Below are positions 1-11,089 of a stretch of 64,000 nucleotides of DNA, piece after piece. How positions within the stretch are numbered: the stretch's first letter is position 1; every line of letters begins with the position of its first letter. Made by a program: the position numbers and the translations under genes. The notes beneath the pieces are model-generated. The model was given only the letters and a program-made list of their open reading frames with translations, was not told the origin of the DNA and ran no database searches. The DNA is from Rhodamnia argentea. Its lineage: Eukaryota; Streptophyta; Magnoliopsida; Myrtales; Myrtaceae. Location of the stretch: NCBI RefSeq assembly GCF_020921035.1, contig NC_063151.1, positions 24,806,934-24,870,933 on the forward strand. The letters run 5' to 3'.

Positions 1-86
1 TAATTGAGATAAAAGTAAAAGTTTCGAGTTTTTTATAAGACAAAAACTAATTTTGGATATGATTGGGACAAACATTAAAATTGAGG

Positions 87-307
87 ACCCACCCATGGGT
101 GGCTTAATTGGTTGGGGCGCACTTGAGATTGTGTGGTTAGACACACCGGCCCCGGGTTCGATTCTCCAAGTGAGCACTTATAATTTAAGTGGGGGGCCAT
201 GGTTGTGATTTAAGTGGGGGGTCATAGTAGTGAGTTGCTGTGCTAATCTCCTCTTGAGGTGCACGCAAGCTAGTCTGGATACCTTGATTATAAAAAAAAA
301 AAAACAC
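87..307 (+). mobile_element. tRNA-derived SINE with target-site duplication
   Basis: Short interspersed element with an internal RNA polymerase III promoter. The A box (tggcttaattgg, 100-111) and B box (ggttcgattc, 155-164) are correctly ordered and about 43 bases apart. The 3' end is an A-rich tail at about 292-304. An 11-base direct repeat, taaaattgagg, flanks the element at 76-86 and 308-318, as expected for target-primed insertion. It has no coding capacity and would depend on a LINE for movement. A real tRNA gene is unlikely because no cloverleaf closes around the boxes and the poly(A) tail and target duplication are present. Confidence 0.8.
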
Positions 308-318
308 TAAAATTGAGG

Positions 319-1990
319 GTTTTTTTTTTATAATATTAGACCCTTATTGATAGATTGATTGGCCGCCATAATTAATTTCAAGGTGAGTGGCATTGACTCA
401 TAGATCTCCCAGCCATGCGCTTCACGTATTCAGCATGATCTTCAGCAAATTCCCTTGCCACATCATCCGCGATGTGCGCAGACGTCAAATCGAAATGACA
501 TGTCAGCAGCCAAGTAAGCTTGGCAGGCCAGCCCCCAGCAGCCACGTCACCAGTAGACACCACGCCAGCGAAACACGCCATGTCAGCGGGCCATCAAACC
601 GTGTAGACCAAACGTGTTTTAGCTCTTTGACTCAGCGGTTCGACCTCTTTGGACCACCTATTTGACTTTCCAAATCGGTTTCCACGGCGTTGGCTCGGAT
701 TTTGAGGTTAGTTTCCCCTGATTCAATTCGGGAAAGTTTGAGTTCTGAGCATATTTTCGGCCTTCAATGCTTAAAAAAAGAAAAGAAAAGGAAACATATT
801 TATCAACATATTTACGTGCTACACCATTTTCCTCGACAATCACTATTAGATCTGTCAACATGGGTTGTAAATGCATTTCTTAATCCATATATAATGGGAT
901 GAGTTATTGTGTATGTTAGTTATATGCAATAAATAAATCGTAAATAGATTTAAACGGATGATGAGTGTTAAATGGGTCGTAAATGAGTTGACTGCTTATT
1001 TAAACTCAAGACACCTCTATGACTTTCTCTTCGTTTTCTCCCGCCATCACTCGATATCGCGTTCACTCGCTCCGCACTCTCAATTTTCTCGGATTTGATT
1101 AAATGTAGAAGTGTCTTAAGAATATAAGTCCTATCGGATAGAGATTGGGTACGAATCGAGACATGCATGGTCTATTTTCGATCCGACACGATCTATTCGT
1201 TTGACGTGTCCACTTATAAATAAAATTTTAACGAGCCGCAAACCCGCCCACGGGTCGACCACAGAACCGACGGATACACGGGGACGAATTTTATTGCAGT
1301 AGTTGGTAGCACATCGGCAGCAGCGGTGGGCCAGACAAAAGAAAAAACTCAGAGCAAGGGCGACGCAATCCATGAAATCAGCGGGCGGAGAAGAAGGGAA
1401 GCGAAACTCAATTGACACTTGGGGCCGTCGGCGGTGCGCGTTGCGTACAATCAACCCCCTATCAACATCGCCACCGTCGTGCAAGTTGGTCACTCAACTT
1501 GGGTCCATTTTCCGTGAAGACGAAGATTTCCCCCCCCGCCTCCCTCCCCTTTTTCTTTTCTCGTCGTGTTCCTTCACACCAAGCGTCGAAGTAAATGATT
1601 ACCAATAATTAATCTCGATTAATTTGGCCATCCTGGTCTTTTGGGTGGGCGGGTCGGGTCCTCTTTCAAATTCAATTCCACCCCCCGAATTACCAAGAAT
1701 CCAAAAACGCACCAAGTCAAGGCAGCTCTTATTGCGCACGGCCCCACCTGCTTTGTCTTCTTCTTTGGTAGGGTTGGGTTCGGTCAATGGGGCATTTCGA
1801 GTTGGACTTGAAGTCTCTCGCGGGCTTTTATATTTTTAATTGCGGCCGGAATTGGAACAGTGCCACGCATACGGACAAGACACGAAGTATACTCGTGGGA
1901 GTCGACATGCTGGGAAAAAAACCCACGTGCGGTTTTCTTTGGGAGTGGGAGGGGGAGTTGATCCGGATAAGGGCACGTGCCGGGGTTTGA
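319..1990. other. Intergenic, no gene recognised
   Basis: No family-like coding sequence was found. Open frames are short and overlap on both strands. The part around 1130-1260 (direct and reversed forms of 'gacacg'/'cgtttgacgtgtc') resembles dispersed plant repeat sequence, but no element ends could be fixed. Confidence 0.5.
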
Positions 1991-1994
1991 TCCG

Positions 1995-2210
1995 GTTGCT
2001 GTCGTAAGTGAGGCGTGACACTGTCACTGACCTCATTAACGCACGTGCTTTTTCTTTTTTTGGAGTGAGTAATGTGTGGATGTTTTCTTCTTCTTTTTTG
2101 GTAAGGCGCACGTTTAGTTGGTGCGCGGTTGCCAGCCTTTTCGAGGCGATCGAGGACGATGGTTTCTATCCTATGTCGTGTTTCTTCCTAGTTTAACCAA
2201 GATTATAGTT
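1995..2210 (+). repeat. Old direct duplication, copy A
   Basis: Copy A has two blocks (1995-2032 and 2108-2199). They recur in the same order about 750-780 bases downstream at 2776-2812 and 2859-2942. Shared stretches include the sequence around 'ggcg(t/c)gacactgt' and 'gcacgtttagt', then 'cgtgtttc(t/g)tccta'. The copies are clearly diverged, so this is an old duplication. It could be paired remnants of one element or of a duplicated gene fragment. Confidence 0.55.
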
Positions 2211-2373
2211 GGTGAACTCGTGATTGGTTTGGATTCGTAGCAGGCTTTGAGTTCGCCTGATTTCGATCATCTCTAGTGAACAAACATAACCACCATTACG
2301 TTAAGTCTATAGTTTCCTCTAATGGCGTGTGTGAACAAGCACGTTATCGCACCTTCTTTTCTTCAGTAGCGAA

Positions 2374-2435
2374 ATGGAACTCGCGGACAAGGCGATCGGG
2401 TTCCTACTGTTCGATGATAAGTACAATCTCGGTTT
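2374..2435 (+). pseudogene. Possible DPM2-like fragment (frameshifted)
   Basis: An ATG at 2374 opens MELADKAIGFLL. This strongly resembles the N terminus of plant DPM2, the small regulatory subunit of dolichol-phosphate mannose synthase. One extra base at 2410 shifts the frame, and the next frame reads SMISTISV, again like the first membrane segment of DPM2. Similarity then stops and the rest of this roughly 80-residue family is not found. About twenty residues of similarity is little, so this may be chance or a processed fragment. It lies between the two arms of an old direct duplication. Confidence 0.3.
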
Positions 2436-2775
2436 CCAGTTTCTGGACTCGGGGTCGACGTGCTTATGTTTCGATGCGTTGCTGTTCTTACATCTGCAAG
2501 AATGTCGATGCAGCGCGCGACTTTCCCTCGGGGGCCTCTGTGCTTCTTAACGTGGATCTTTAACCTGAATCGATCTTTTCAGCCTGAGTTAGCTGGAATC
2601 CTTATTAGTTTTTCAAAGACCAGTTCGTTCATCGATATCTTCTGCATTAGCATCGGCGCTATTGTCGTCGCGGCTCATATTGCAAGAACAACACTCGGTT
2701 TCGTTTCACGGTCCGACTGCTTTAAACAATTCTGAAGCCCAGCTTGGCTAAAGGGCACAAGCCATTCTTGCCGTA

Positions 2776-2942
2776 GTTGCTGTCTAGCGAGGCGCGACAC
2801 TGTGACTGACCTGATAAGCCGGTATCTTTGTTGAAGTAAATATAAGTGTTCTCTAGATGCACGTTTAGTCATTGCTGGATGGTAAGCCTTTCGACGCAAC
2901 CGAGAACGATGATTTCTACATCGTGTTTCGTCCTAATTTAAC
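2776..2942 (+). repeat. Old direct duplication, copy B
   Basis: Second arm of the duplication whose first arm is at 1995-2210. The first block is offset by 781 bases and the second by 751, so about 30 bases have been lost or gained between the blocks. Confidence 0.55.
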
Positions 2943-3636
2943 CGAAACTCACGTCGAACCGCTCGGATTTGTGCACTCTGGGTGTTTTGATTCTGCAACA
3001 AACCCAAGCAGACTTCTCAAGGAAAACGTTGAATGATCAAAGCGAGAGAATCTTTGGATTCAGGATGTACAAAAGCCCATGCACGTAACTAGAAAACATC
3101 GTCCACGACATGATATCACCACAACAAGTAATCGTGCCTAGATTCGCTTGCGTTCTCAAGTTGCATTTTTATGCCCGAATTCGGACAGCTTGGTCTTTGT
3201 GCTTTATAGAACTTTCATGTTTTAAGTTCTTGCGAAAAAGGCCATCAAAGTTTCCAGGACGAAAAGATAATATCTTTTTAAATGTTTCAAAAGAAAGGGA
3301 AAAAAAAAGGTCATGAAAAAAATTAAAAAAAGAAGAAGAAAAAGATGGGATAATCAGTAATGGGATGATTAATGCACCCGAAGCCATTCGGTCGAGGGCA
3401 CGTTTGCCTGGGTGTCACACACGGTATTACCCCTAATCCCTCGCCTTGAATTGGGTAGGCGGGACTCGGGTACGTATGTTGGCCTCCCACGACAATTTCA
3501 TCCAGGTTGGCCTAAAATCGAGTGTCGGAGTGATTAGTACCACGACATTCGATGATTGATAAGACCCCAATGATCAATGTCATGCGTATTGCTTGTGCAA
3601 GTGCTCCATGAATCTACTTTTTACCTTCCATGACCA
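2943..3636. other. Intergenic, no gene recognised
   Basis: Includes a purine-rich stretch (about 3260-3350) and unremarkable sequence. No coding similarity seen. Confidence 0.5.
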
Positions 3637-3866
3637 CCGTCCTACTGTCTTAATAGACAAACACCCTTTGTGGCATGCGGTTGGGCACCGCAACTCGACT
3701 TCCGGTTTGTGCTGCATCGCCACCCTCGCTTATGAAAAATGGCCGCCGTTCTGCTATCTTAATCGACAAACACCCTTTGCGGGTTCTAAGTTAGCGCGTA
3801 GTTGGGCATCGTAACTCGAATTCCTATACATCCCGCATCGCTAGTTCTACTTATAAAAAATGGCCC
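3637..3866 (+). repeat. Diverged tandem duplication, about 109-bp unit
   Basis: Two head-to-tail copies start at 3637 and 3746. Both carry 'gacaaacaccctttg', then 'gttgggca(c/t)cg(c/t)aactcga', a 'gcatcgc' block, and end in 'aaaaatggcc'. The second copy has a small insertion in the middle. Non-coding as far as can be seen. Confidence 0.7.
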
Positions 3867-4130
3867 ACAAGAGAGCTCTTGATTCCATGGCGTGGCTCAA
3901 CAAAGCAGCTTGGCCATTTGGCATGACTCATGCATTGGTTACTTGGCCGTTCGGTTCACGCACAAGATCCATCCGATACCATGTCAATCATTTCTCGTCT
4001 ACCTTAAGAGAGTCATATTTACTCCTTCCATTTACCCGCGCTTGGTTGAATTTCTTCACTTTGACATTTAGAGCACTGGGCAGAAATCACATCGCGTGAG
4101 CATCTGTAGGGTCCATCGCAATGCTTTGTT

Positions 4131-5812
4131 TTAATTAAACAGTCGGATGAGGCAGGCGACCCTTCTCTCCAGCAAGCTAGTGACGGTGCCGTACAGGCAC
4201 TGCTTCCCCGGCGTGGACGCCATTCCCAACTCTCTGACCATTCGGGTCTAGAACTTGTACGGTTTTGGTTCACTTCATCAGAACACCTGCGGGCACGCGC
4301 GCGCGTGCGGAATAGATGACAAATTGATGAGTTGATCCATTGTACGGTAGGCATGTGTCCTATCCTCTCGTGTTGTGGAAATGAGTTTTACTTCCTCACG
4401 TATACTGGCGATGGAACAAGTACAATAATGGTATAAAGACTAGACTCTGTTAGGAAAGACGTCTCTTCAACACTAGAGCTATAGGAGGAAACTCCGAGTG
4501 CAGTTGGCCGCCGAAGAATTCGCAGCGGTTGGAAGGTGCAGGCTGCAGCCATCTTATATCTCGACTAAGATCGCAGTCTTGATGATGAGAAAGATTAAAT
4601 GAACTCATCGAGAAATGAGGTATTATGCAGCTAAAATGTCAATGTCATGGAACTGAGTAGACGTTAGTGACTTACTTAGGGGGGATAGGATTCTCGGGGA
4701 AGAACTTGGCGAGGATGTCCGACCACCTCGCAGCGGTGGAGCATGCTCTCTCTGCACAGAGGTAGAGGCCGGAGGCCGAGGGAGTCTCGAACACAAGAAT
4801 GTGAGCAAGGGCCGCGTCCTGAACATGCGCATAAGCCTGAACCGTGTTGGCGTATGTCTTCGCCGAGCCGGTGAAGTACTTGGGAATGTGGACAGTGCCG
4901 GCGTCGACCGTCGCCTGGAGCAAGGCCCAATCACCAGGGAAGGAACAAGCACCACCAGGTCCACGCCTTTCTCCTTCGCCAATTTCCACGCCGCCTCCTC
5001 TGCAACCAGCTTCCCATATCAGTACCAGTTCGGCAATTTTACGGTGATCGTGTAGTAGAGAAGTTAAAATCAATTGATAGATGCCAAAACATGACCTTGG
5101 TTTTCTTGCAGAAGTCGAGGTCGCTCCAGAAAAACTCTCGTCCACCACGGCGTTGGGACTCCTGTTGGGATCCATGTAGACTGCATCAATCAAGGAAGTG
5201 AACACGACGCGTCGAACATTGGCCTCCGCAGCTGCAATCATCACGTTCTTGGTCCCTTTCAAGGCCGGGTCCAACATTTGCTCCTTCTCAATCACACAAA
5301 ATACACCAAAATGGCAAAAATGTCACTACCTCCATCAATCCATTGTTTTCGAGTTTGTGTACTCTAAGCTTCAGTCGCCGCAGAGCGGAGACGGACATGA
5401 CATTACACACTCACAGGATCATCAGTAACCGGGGAGGCGGTGTGGAAGAAGCCATGACAACCACTGATGGCTTCCCTTAAAAAATCTAAAAATCAAGCAG
5501 ATCAGTCTTGCACAGAGTCAACCTCACTTTGGCTCCATCAAGCTCTCTTAGATGGGCATTCCTGGGATCATCTGCAAGAAAACAGCATCAATGCACTAGT
5601 GTCTACAAAACATTTGACAAATTGTACAGTCTCAAATTAAAAAGACAGCGCGAGCGAAAAACAAACCGAACCAACCTTGATTCCTCACAGTGCCCTTGAC
5701 ATCTTATCCTTTTTCCAGGAGCAGTTTTACAACACGGGAAGCAAATGAAGCTGCCAGCGCCGGTGGCGCCCGCCATTCGACTGGAAACACCCTGCGAGTT
5801 GTGGAGTGGCAT
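4131..5812 (-). pseudogene. CCR: Cinnamoyl-CoA reductase (CCR) pseudogene
   Basis: Relic of a five-exon gene for cinnamoyl-CoA reductase, the NADPH-dependent short-chain reductase that starts the lignin branch. All exons can be traced in order on the minus strand. Exon 1 (to about 5678) has the NADP-binding VTGAG-type loop. Exon 2 (about 5572-5409) has [10 protein letters not shown] and FFHTASPVTDDP. Exon 3 (about 5285-5096) has GTKNVMIAAAEANVRRVVFT. Exon 4 (about 5035-4674) has the catalytic-tyrosine region, IGP and [13 protein letters not shown]. Exon 5 (about 4290-4131) has KQCLYGTVTSLLE. Lesions are spread throughout: a frameshift and TAA in exon 1, TAG plus a frameshift in exon 2, a frameshift before WSDLDF in exon 3, TGA replacing Cys in the NWYCYGK signature, a one-base loss after IGP, paired shifts around the CAES motif, and TAG after PYKF in exon 5. 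Exon structure is kept, so this is a decayed genomic copy, not a retrocopy. Confidence 0.88.
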
Positions 5813-5899
5813 GCTGGATTAGATACTAATAATAATGTCCTTCCGGTAAGTGAAAAGAGGAGAAATTTGGCAGATACCAGTAGAATGAAATTGTGCCGA

Positions 5900-7100
5900 G
5901 GCTAAGTTGGCGAGCGATTGTTACATACGTACTAAGAGACTGGGCTAGCTTAATCGAATTCACCCTTCCACAGGCAAAGATTCAACTCCAATCACAGTCA
6001 AATCATACGAGTTTCTTATGAAAAAGACAAGACAGAGGACAGATAGAGTTCATCTTTCACCTGATCATGGTGTAAAATGCATCACTTTGAACACTAGGAA
6101 GAGAATGCAGTTAGAGCTATCAAACACGTTCGTAATCATGTGGAATCATAAATTCTTATCCTTCATTTCACTGTTTCTCTCAAACTAACAACGAATATAC
6201 CACCAAAAGCAGTAAAGTACATCTACCAAGCGATCAATACCCCGAATTATTTTTTCATGTCACCAAAATGTCCGAACTCGTACGTATGTGGTAAATATAC
6301 CCTCCATCACAGCTCCGTCCAAGTCGGCCATAAAAAATCCTACTTGGCAACTTACATGGACAATGGTAGGCAAGCGAAGCTGGTGTTAATCAATGATGCC
6401 CGTAGGATTTTTGGTGAAATATCTACGAAACATTATGGGCCAATAAGTATGATGCGGAATCTTTTTGAAATTATATATGAACCCACAATGCCCATAATTT
6501 AAACTCCAAACGGCCCAAGGCCCAGAAACGCTTGACGCCTACCACATAACCTCCCCTCTTCAAGAGGCGAATGTGGAGCAAGTTCAACATTATTATTGAG
6601 TCGATATGTCAAGTCCATTTTAACTACGGTATTGATGGCTAAGTATGTAATCGTTGAGGTATTTGAAAAGGAATCGCCTTTCCTGTTTTGGAAAAGCATT
6701 TATGGAGTTTTACACAAGCGGGATGAAATTTGATATTGGAAAGGATTCTCGGACAGCCTTTTAAGTCAGGAGAAAATCGAGTTCGGTCTCGCCTCGTTGT
6801 TCATCACTGCCGCCATCCCTCCGAGAAACTTTCTTTGTCACGGTATTTTGCTAGTCTTTTACTATGTCTAGTCTTTCGATTTCCCTTCTGTTCTTCAGCT
6901 GGCAGATGTGAAAAACCGTCCAAAGAAGAAGGAAACTAGAATCAGATCCGACTCATTCCTCTCTCTTTCTCTCTCTATCTCAACCGCTTGTCATATGTTC
7001 TGTAGGTTGTCTGGAGCAGGCGATTCCTTTGTCGGGGCCACGACTTTTGTCGGTTCTTTCCTTTATTTTTGGGGAACAAAGAAAGTTTTGGTTTTTTTCA
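5900..7100. other. Intergenic between CCR relic and CAF1
   Basis: No gene recognised. It contains the upstream region of CAF1. Open frames here are short and show no family similarity. Confidence 0.5.
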
Positions 7101-7107
7101 TATAAAA
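7101..7107 (+). promoter_or_regulatory. Possible TATA box of CAF1
   Basis: A TATAAAA sequence lies about 265 bases upstream of a (CT)n leader tract and 630 bases upstream of the CAF1 start codon. This distance fits a leader with an intron: there is a possible donor AG/gtgagc at 7453 and a possible acceptor ending at 7604. Not proven. Confidence 0.35.
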
Positions 7108-7370
7108 CGTCTGGACATAAACCATCTCTCTCCCTCCGCTTGTCTGGCATCACTAGTGCAGCATAAACTATCTTTCCCAATTTCCCCCAATCAGAAAATA
7201 AGATCGGAGGCACGAAATTTTTTTTCCAAAAGTTCTCCAGAAATTCCGTAATTCGACATGAATATCTCCCTTGTCCTTGAGCGGACTTTTGGACCCGACC
7301 CGTTCGTTATAGTCGAACCCTAGAGAAAGATCGAGACGCTCTCGATTTCCAATTCGTGCCTCTCACTCAC

Positions 7371-7392
7371 TCTCTCTCTCTCTCTCTCTCTC
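7371..7392 (+). repeat. (CT)11 microsatellite in CAF1 leader region
   Basis: Pure CT dinucleotide tract on the sense strand, about 345 bases before the CAF1 ATG. Such tracts are common in plant 5' leaders and can bind GAGA-type (BPC) factors. Confidence 0.85.
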
Positions 7393-7736
7393 GCTCATTT
7401 CATGGTCAACACTAGATCCTTCCTTTGATGCTTCCGCCGTCCCTTTCGTGAGGTGAGCTTGGGTTTCTGCGGATTTCGATTCTCTTTTTCTGTGCGTGTT
7501 GTTGTTGTGATCTGTTATCGTTACTGGGTCGTGAAGCTCATCTTGGGTACATCGAAATTCATTTCCAGCTAAAAGCTCGGAACTTTGATGTGGGTCTGCT
7601 GCAGATCTGGGTAAACAGAGGGTTTTCCCGCATAGATCCGTCACTCGCTTGTGTTGCTTGGGCGGAAAGGCTTTGTTTTGGGACCTGGGTTTGTGTCGAT
7701 TGGATCCTGTTGTCTCGTTTCTTTAACACCCGAGTG

Positions 7737-8546
7737 ATGTCGTTGTTGACCAAGAGCGAGTCGATTCAAATTCGCGACGTGTGGGATGATAATCTCGAGG
7801 AGGAGTTTGCACGAATCCGCGAGATCGTCGATGGTTATCCGTACGTGGCGATGGATACGGAGTTTCCGGGTATTGTCGTGCGCCCTGTGGGCGACTTCAA
7901 GAACTCAAGTGAGTACCACTACCAGACTTTGAAGGGGAATGTGGATATATTGAAGTTGATCCAATTGGGCCTCACTTTTTCTGATGAGAGAGGGAACTTG
8001 CCGACTTGCGGATCAGATAAGTACTGCATTTGGCAGTTCAATTTCCGCGAGTTCGACGCCAATGAGGACTTCTTCGCGAATGATTCAATCGAGCTTTTGA
8101 AACAGAGCGGGATCAATTTCAAGAAGAATAGCGAGAGGGGCATCGATGCCATGCGATTTGGGGAGTTGCTGATGTCCTCCGGGATTGTGCTGAACGATAA
8201 TGTTCATTGGGTAACCTTCCACAGCGGGTATGATTTTGGGTATTTGCTCAAGCTGTTGACTTGCCAAAACCTGCCGGACACTCAGGCGGGGTTCTTCAAT
8301 CTGATCAACATGTATTTCCCAACATTGTATGATATCAAGCACCTCATGAAGTTCTGCAACAGTCTGCATGGAGGTCTCAACAAGCTCGCAGAGTTGTTGG
8401 AAGTCGAGAGAGTCGGGATCTGTCACCAGGCAGGTTCGGATAGTCTGCTGACCTCTTGTGCTTTCAGGAAATTGAAAGAAAACTTCTTCAGTGGATCGCT
8501 GGAGAAGTATTCTGGTGTGTTGTATGGTTTATGTGTCGAGAATTGA
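7737..8546 (+). CDS. CAF1: CCR4-associated factor 1 (CAF1) deadenylase
   Basis: Catalytic poly(A) 3'-exoribonuclease subunit of the CCR4-NOT complex, which shortens mRNA tails in the cytoplasm. Intronless coding region of 269 residues, the usual plant CAF1 length. The DEDDh nuclease residues are visible: D40 and E42 in AMDTEFPG, D166 in HSGYDFGYL, and D235 with H230 in [10 protein letters not shown]. The N terminus, [16 protein letters not shown], matches the start of the CAF1-6/7 subgroup, so the ATG at 7737 is chosen. The frame stays open 49 codons further upstream, but without an ATG, and that part has no family similarity. The leader probably has an intron (about 7453-7604). The neighbouring FDM gene is convergent, with a tandem duplication between them. 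It looks intact. Confidence 0.95.
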   Translation: MSLLTKSESIQIRDVWDDNLEEEFARIREIVDGYPYVAMDTEFPGIVVRPVGDFKNSSEYHYQTLKGNVDILKLIQLGLTFSDERGNLPTCGSDKYCIWQFNFREFDANEDFFANDSIELLKQSGINFKKNSERGIDAMRFGELLMSSGIVLNDNVHWVTFHSGYDFGYLLKLLTCQNLPDTQAGFFNLINMYFPTLYDIKHLMKFCNSLHGGLNKLAELLEVERVGICHQAGSDSLLTSCAFRKLKENFFSGSLEKYSGVLYGLCVEN

Positions 8547-9630
8547 TAGTGTTCTCAAGGTGAATGTAGGGAATGAACTTGAAATCTGAAAAACGTGTAC
8601 CAGGAAAAAAAAAGGTGAAAAATGAATGAAAAGTTTTTATAGAACTGTATGGTTGTGCCGCAACTCATCCTGATGGCAAGACATGCTAATTAGTTTACTC
8701 ATAACTTATCATATGATCGTAAGTTTGAGATCTTTCTACAAGTTCGCATTGTCGGGGCATATTGCCTGCAAATCATACGGGGACTAGAAATTCTCTTGAT
8801 GACTCAGATTCAATGCAGCGGGGGTGTTCCGTTTGGAAGCGCGGAATTGTGTCAAGCATCGTGCGCGGTAGCATTAATCTAAGATGTGCCTCGATTTAAT
8901 CTTTCGTCGTGCTGATTCTGCTCAGTTGACTCCTTCCGTGCAAGCATAATGGGAGTCTTGTTCGGTCGGACGTCTTGCTATGACTCAACATATTGGGTCG
9001 AGTTTAGAGTAGAATTTACTTGAGAGCACCTCGATGACTAAGGTTACTTCCCATATGTTGCAGTTGGCCCTCTCCAGCCATGGTACAAATTTGTAGTAAC
9101 TAAATTTCTTGCGGAAAATAGTTGTTCCTCCAACTAGAGCCAAGCAGAAAAGCACAGGCGCTTGCCGATGAAAAAGAGACTCTCTATTCTTTTGTCCTAG
9201 GAATGTTGTGCCGGGCACTGGTCGTCATGACATTCATATCTATGAGGTTTTCCTGTGATTTGATGTGACCTGGTTTCGGTGTTCCTCCAGCATTGTTTTC
9301 TTGGCCTGGACTGGTAATAACCAGTTTCTGTTATCTAAGTTAACATAGAGGCAGATGGTCTTTAACTAGGTTATCAAATCAACTTTTAATTTGTCGTTTT
9401 TCCGGACCATCACCACCAGTCACTGTATACAAGGAGCGTACAATCTGATTAATCAAATACCGCAAACCCTTTCGAAACTTATAATGTTCTCCTTTTTATC
9501 ATTTCCTTGGCCGTTGATGTCGTCCCAGTTCCTAGTATGACACGAATAAGTCCGAAATCTCAGTGGTTCTTTTCGCTTACCTTTCATGACAAGCCCCCAT
9601 CATCTGTTGATATGGCTAAAATCTACCATG
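8547..9630. other. Intergenic after CAF1
   Basis: CAF1 3' UTR and downstream spacer. No other gene or clear repeat seen before the tandem duplication that starts at 9631. Confidence 0.5.
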
Positions 9631-10092
9631 TCGTCCGAATGTTTAATCACAAATATGCAAATTTACAGTCAGGGTGAAACGAAAGATTTCAAGCCAAATC
9701 AAATCAATAATCAGCTATTTAGCAATTGGGTTAAACAAAATATTTTCTCTTCTTTTCTTTTTCCGCTGGTCCGACTTAAAATGGCTTAATCTTGTTCATC
9801 TGCTTTCTGTTTTCTGTTAAACATCTAAACAGAAGAAAATCAAATCTCTCAGACACCCTTATCGTCCGAATGTTTAATCACAAATATGCAAATTTACAGT
9901 CAGGGTGAAACGAAAGATTTCAAGCCAAATCAAATCAATAATCAGCTATTTAGCAATTGGGTTAAACAAAATATTTTCTCTTCTTTTCTTTTTCCGCTGG
10001 TCCGACTTAAAATGGCTTAATCTTGTTCATCTGCTTTCTGTTTTCTGTTAAACATCTAAACAGAAGAAAATCAAATCTCTCAGACACCCTTA
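9631..10092 (+). repeat. Perfect 231-bp tandem duplication
   Basis: Two head-to-tail copies, 9631-9861 and 9862-10092. I read them base by base and saw no difference. Each copy starts tcgtccgaatg and ends cagacaccctta. The two bases 'tc' shared at the junctions are the only microhomology. There is no coding sequence inside. Identity means the event is very recent or is an assembly duplication. Confidence 0.93.
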
Positions 10093-11089
10093 TCCCTAGT
10101 ACTGGATGCCTCTGCTTATCGGATGCTTGCTTTCATTCTTCCTCCCTGAAGGTTTTCTCGTGTAGGACTTAATCTGCTTCATTCAAAACCAGCACGAGTG
10201 ACCGGCGCAGATTTGTGGATTGTATAGATGCTCAATCGGGAGCATGAAAATTTCTAATCTGCAATCACCAGCCCGCCAGGGAAGCGTGCCGAGACTACCC
10301 AAGAAAGCTTTTTAAGAACTACTAATAATATGGCTTGAGAAGATCGTCGCAAATAAACACAAATCCCCACCCGCCATTTGCTACCCATCGCAGGCAAGAA
10401 AGCGAATTCTAGGAATTTTCCAGGGTTTAAGAGGAACCATGCTCCGATACACAGATGAACATCCTAAAGTTTGATCAGCTAATTTAAGTTCAAAGGACTC
10501 TATTGTCTAGTGAAGGATAAAACTAAGCCAGAGTATCACTATCATCGACAGCAGCACTACAAGAAAAGTTCTGAACATCTACTCCGGCAGACCTCCTTCA
10601 TACAGATTCCTCCCTGCAAAACCCGCAACCCAGTGTCAAAACAATTTTGAAATTGCAACTGGGTATCTATGAAGAGGCTCCATCTTATTGGGTAAGTTTC
10701 AATCTATTGGCCAGTCAATCGAATTACGAAGGCCTCAATCGATAAAAAGATAAAGCAATCAAATTGAATCAGATCCTAATCTAGTCAAGGAGCAATTTGT
10801 ATGGGTTAAATAAGTAAAGCATGGGGTACTTAAACAACTATCCAAATTTATTGCATGACTCTGATTTAGCCTCTAAACAATTTTTAAAAAATGCACAAAC
10901 TCTTTATAGGATCATCACACAGCATAATGCAGAAAATGGACAAGATCTTCTTCGTGTTAAAAGATGAAGAAGCTTTCAGAGAACTGAATCTAGTTGACTG
11001 ATTGTGCTGATATTAACAAGTTAGATAGAAACCCCATCAAGCAAACTGAAAATGTAGAACTCGAATTGTAGTTAGGACAAACCTCAGAC
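10093..11089. other. Intergenic, 3' side of FDM
   Basis: No gene recognised. The FDM gene ends at 11090 on the minus strand, so the right part is its 3' UTR and downstream sequence. Confidence 0.5.

Noticed and set aside
100-170. tRNA gene
   Set aside because: A and B boxes are present but no cloverleaf pairing was found. The poly(A) tail and target duplication identify a SINE.
4672-5295. 207-codon frame as an intact reductase gene
   Set aside because: It reads through an intron and in the wrong frame across exon 4. Proper exon tracing shows stops and frameshifts, so it is part of the CCR relic.
5747-5760. miR167-like sequence 'tgaagctgccagc'
   Set aside because: Thirteen matching bases inside exon 1 of the CCR relic, with no hairpin partner. 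Coincidence.
7590-7736. N-terminal extension of CAF1 to 7590
   Set aside because: It begins with GTG, not ATG, and the extra 49 residues have no family similarity. It probably spans a leader intron end.
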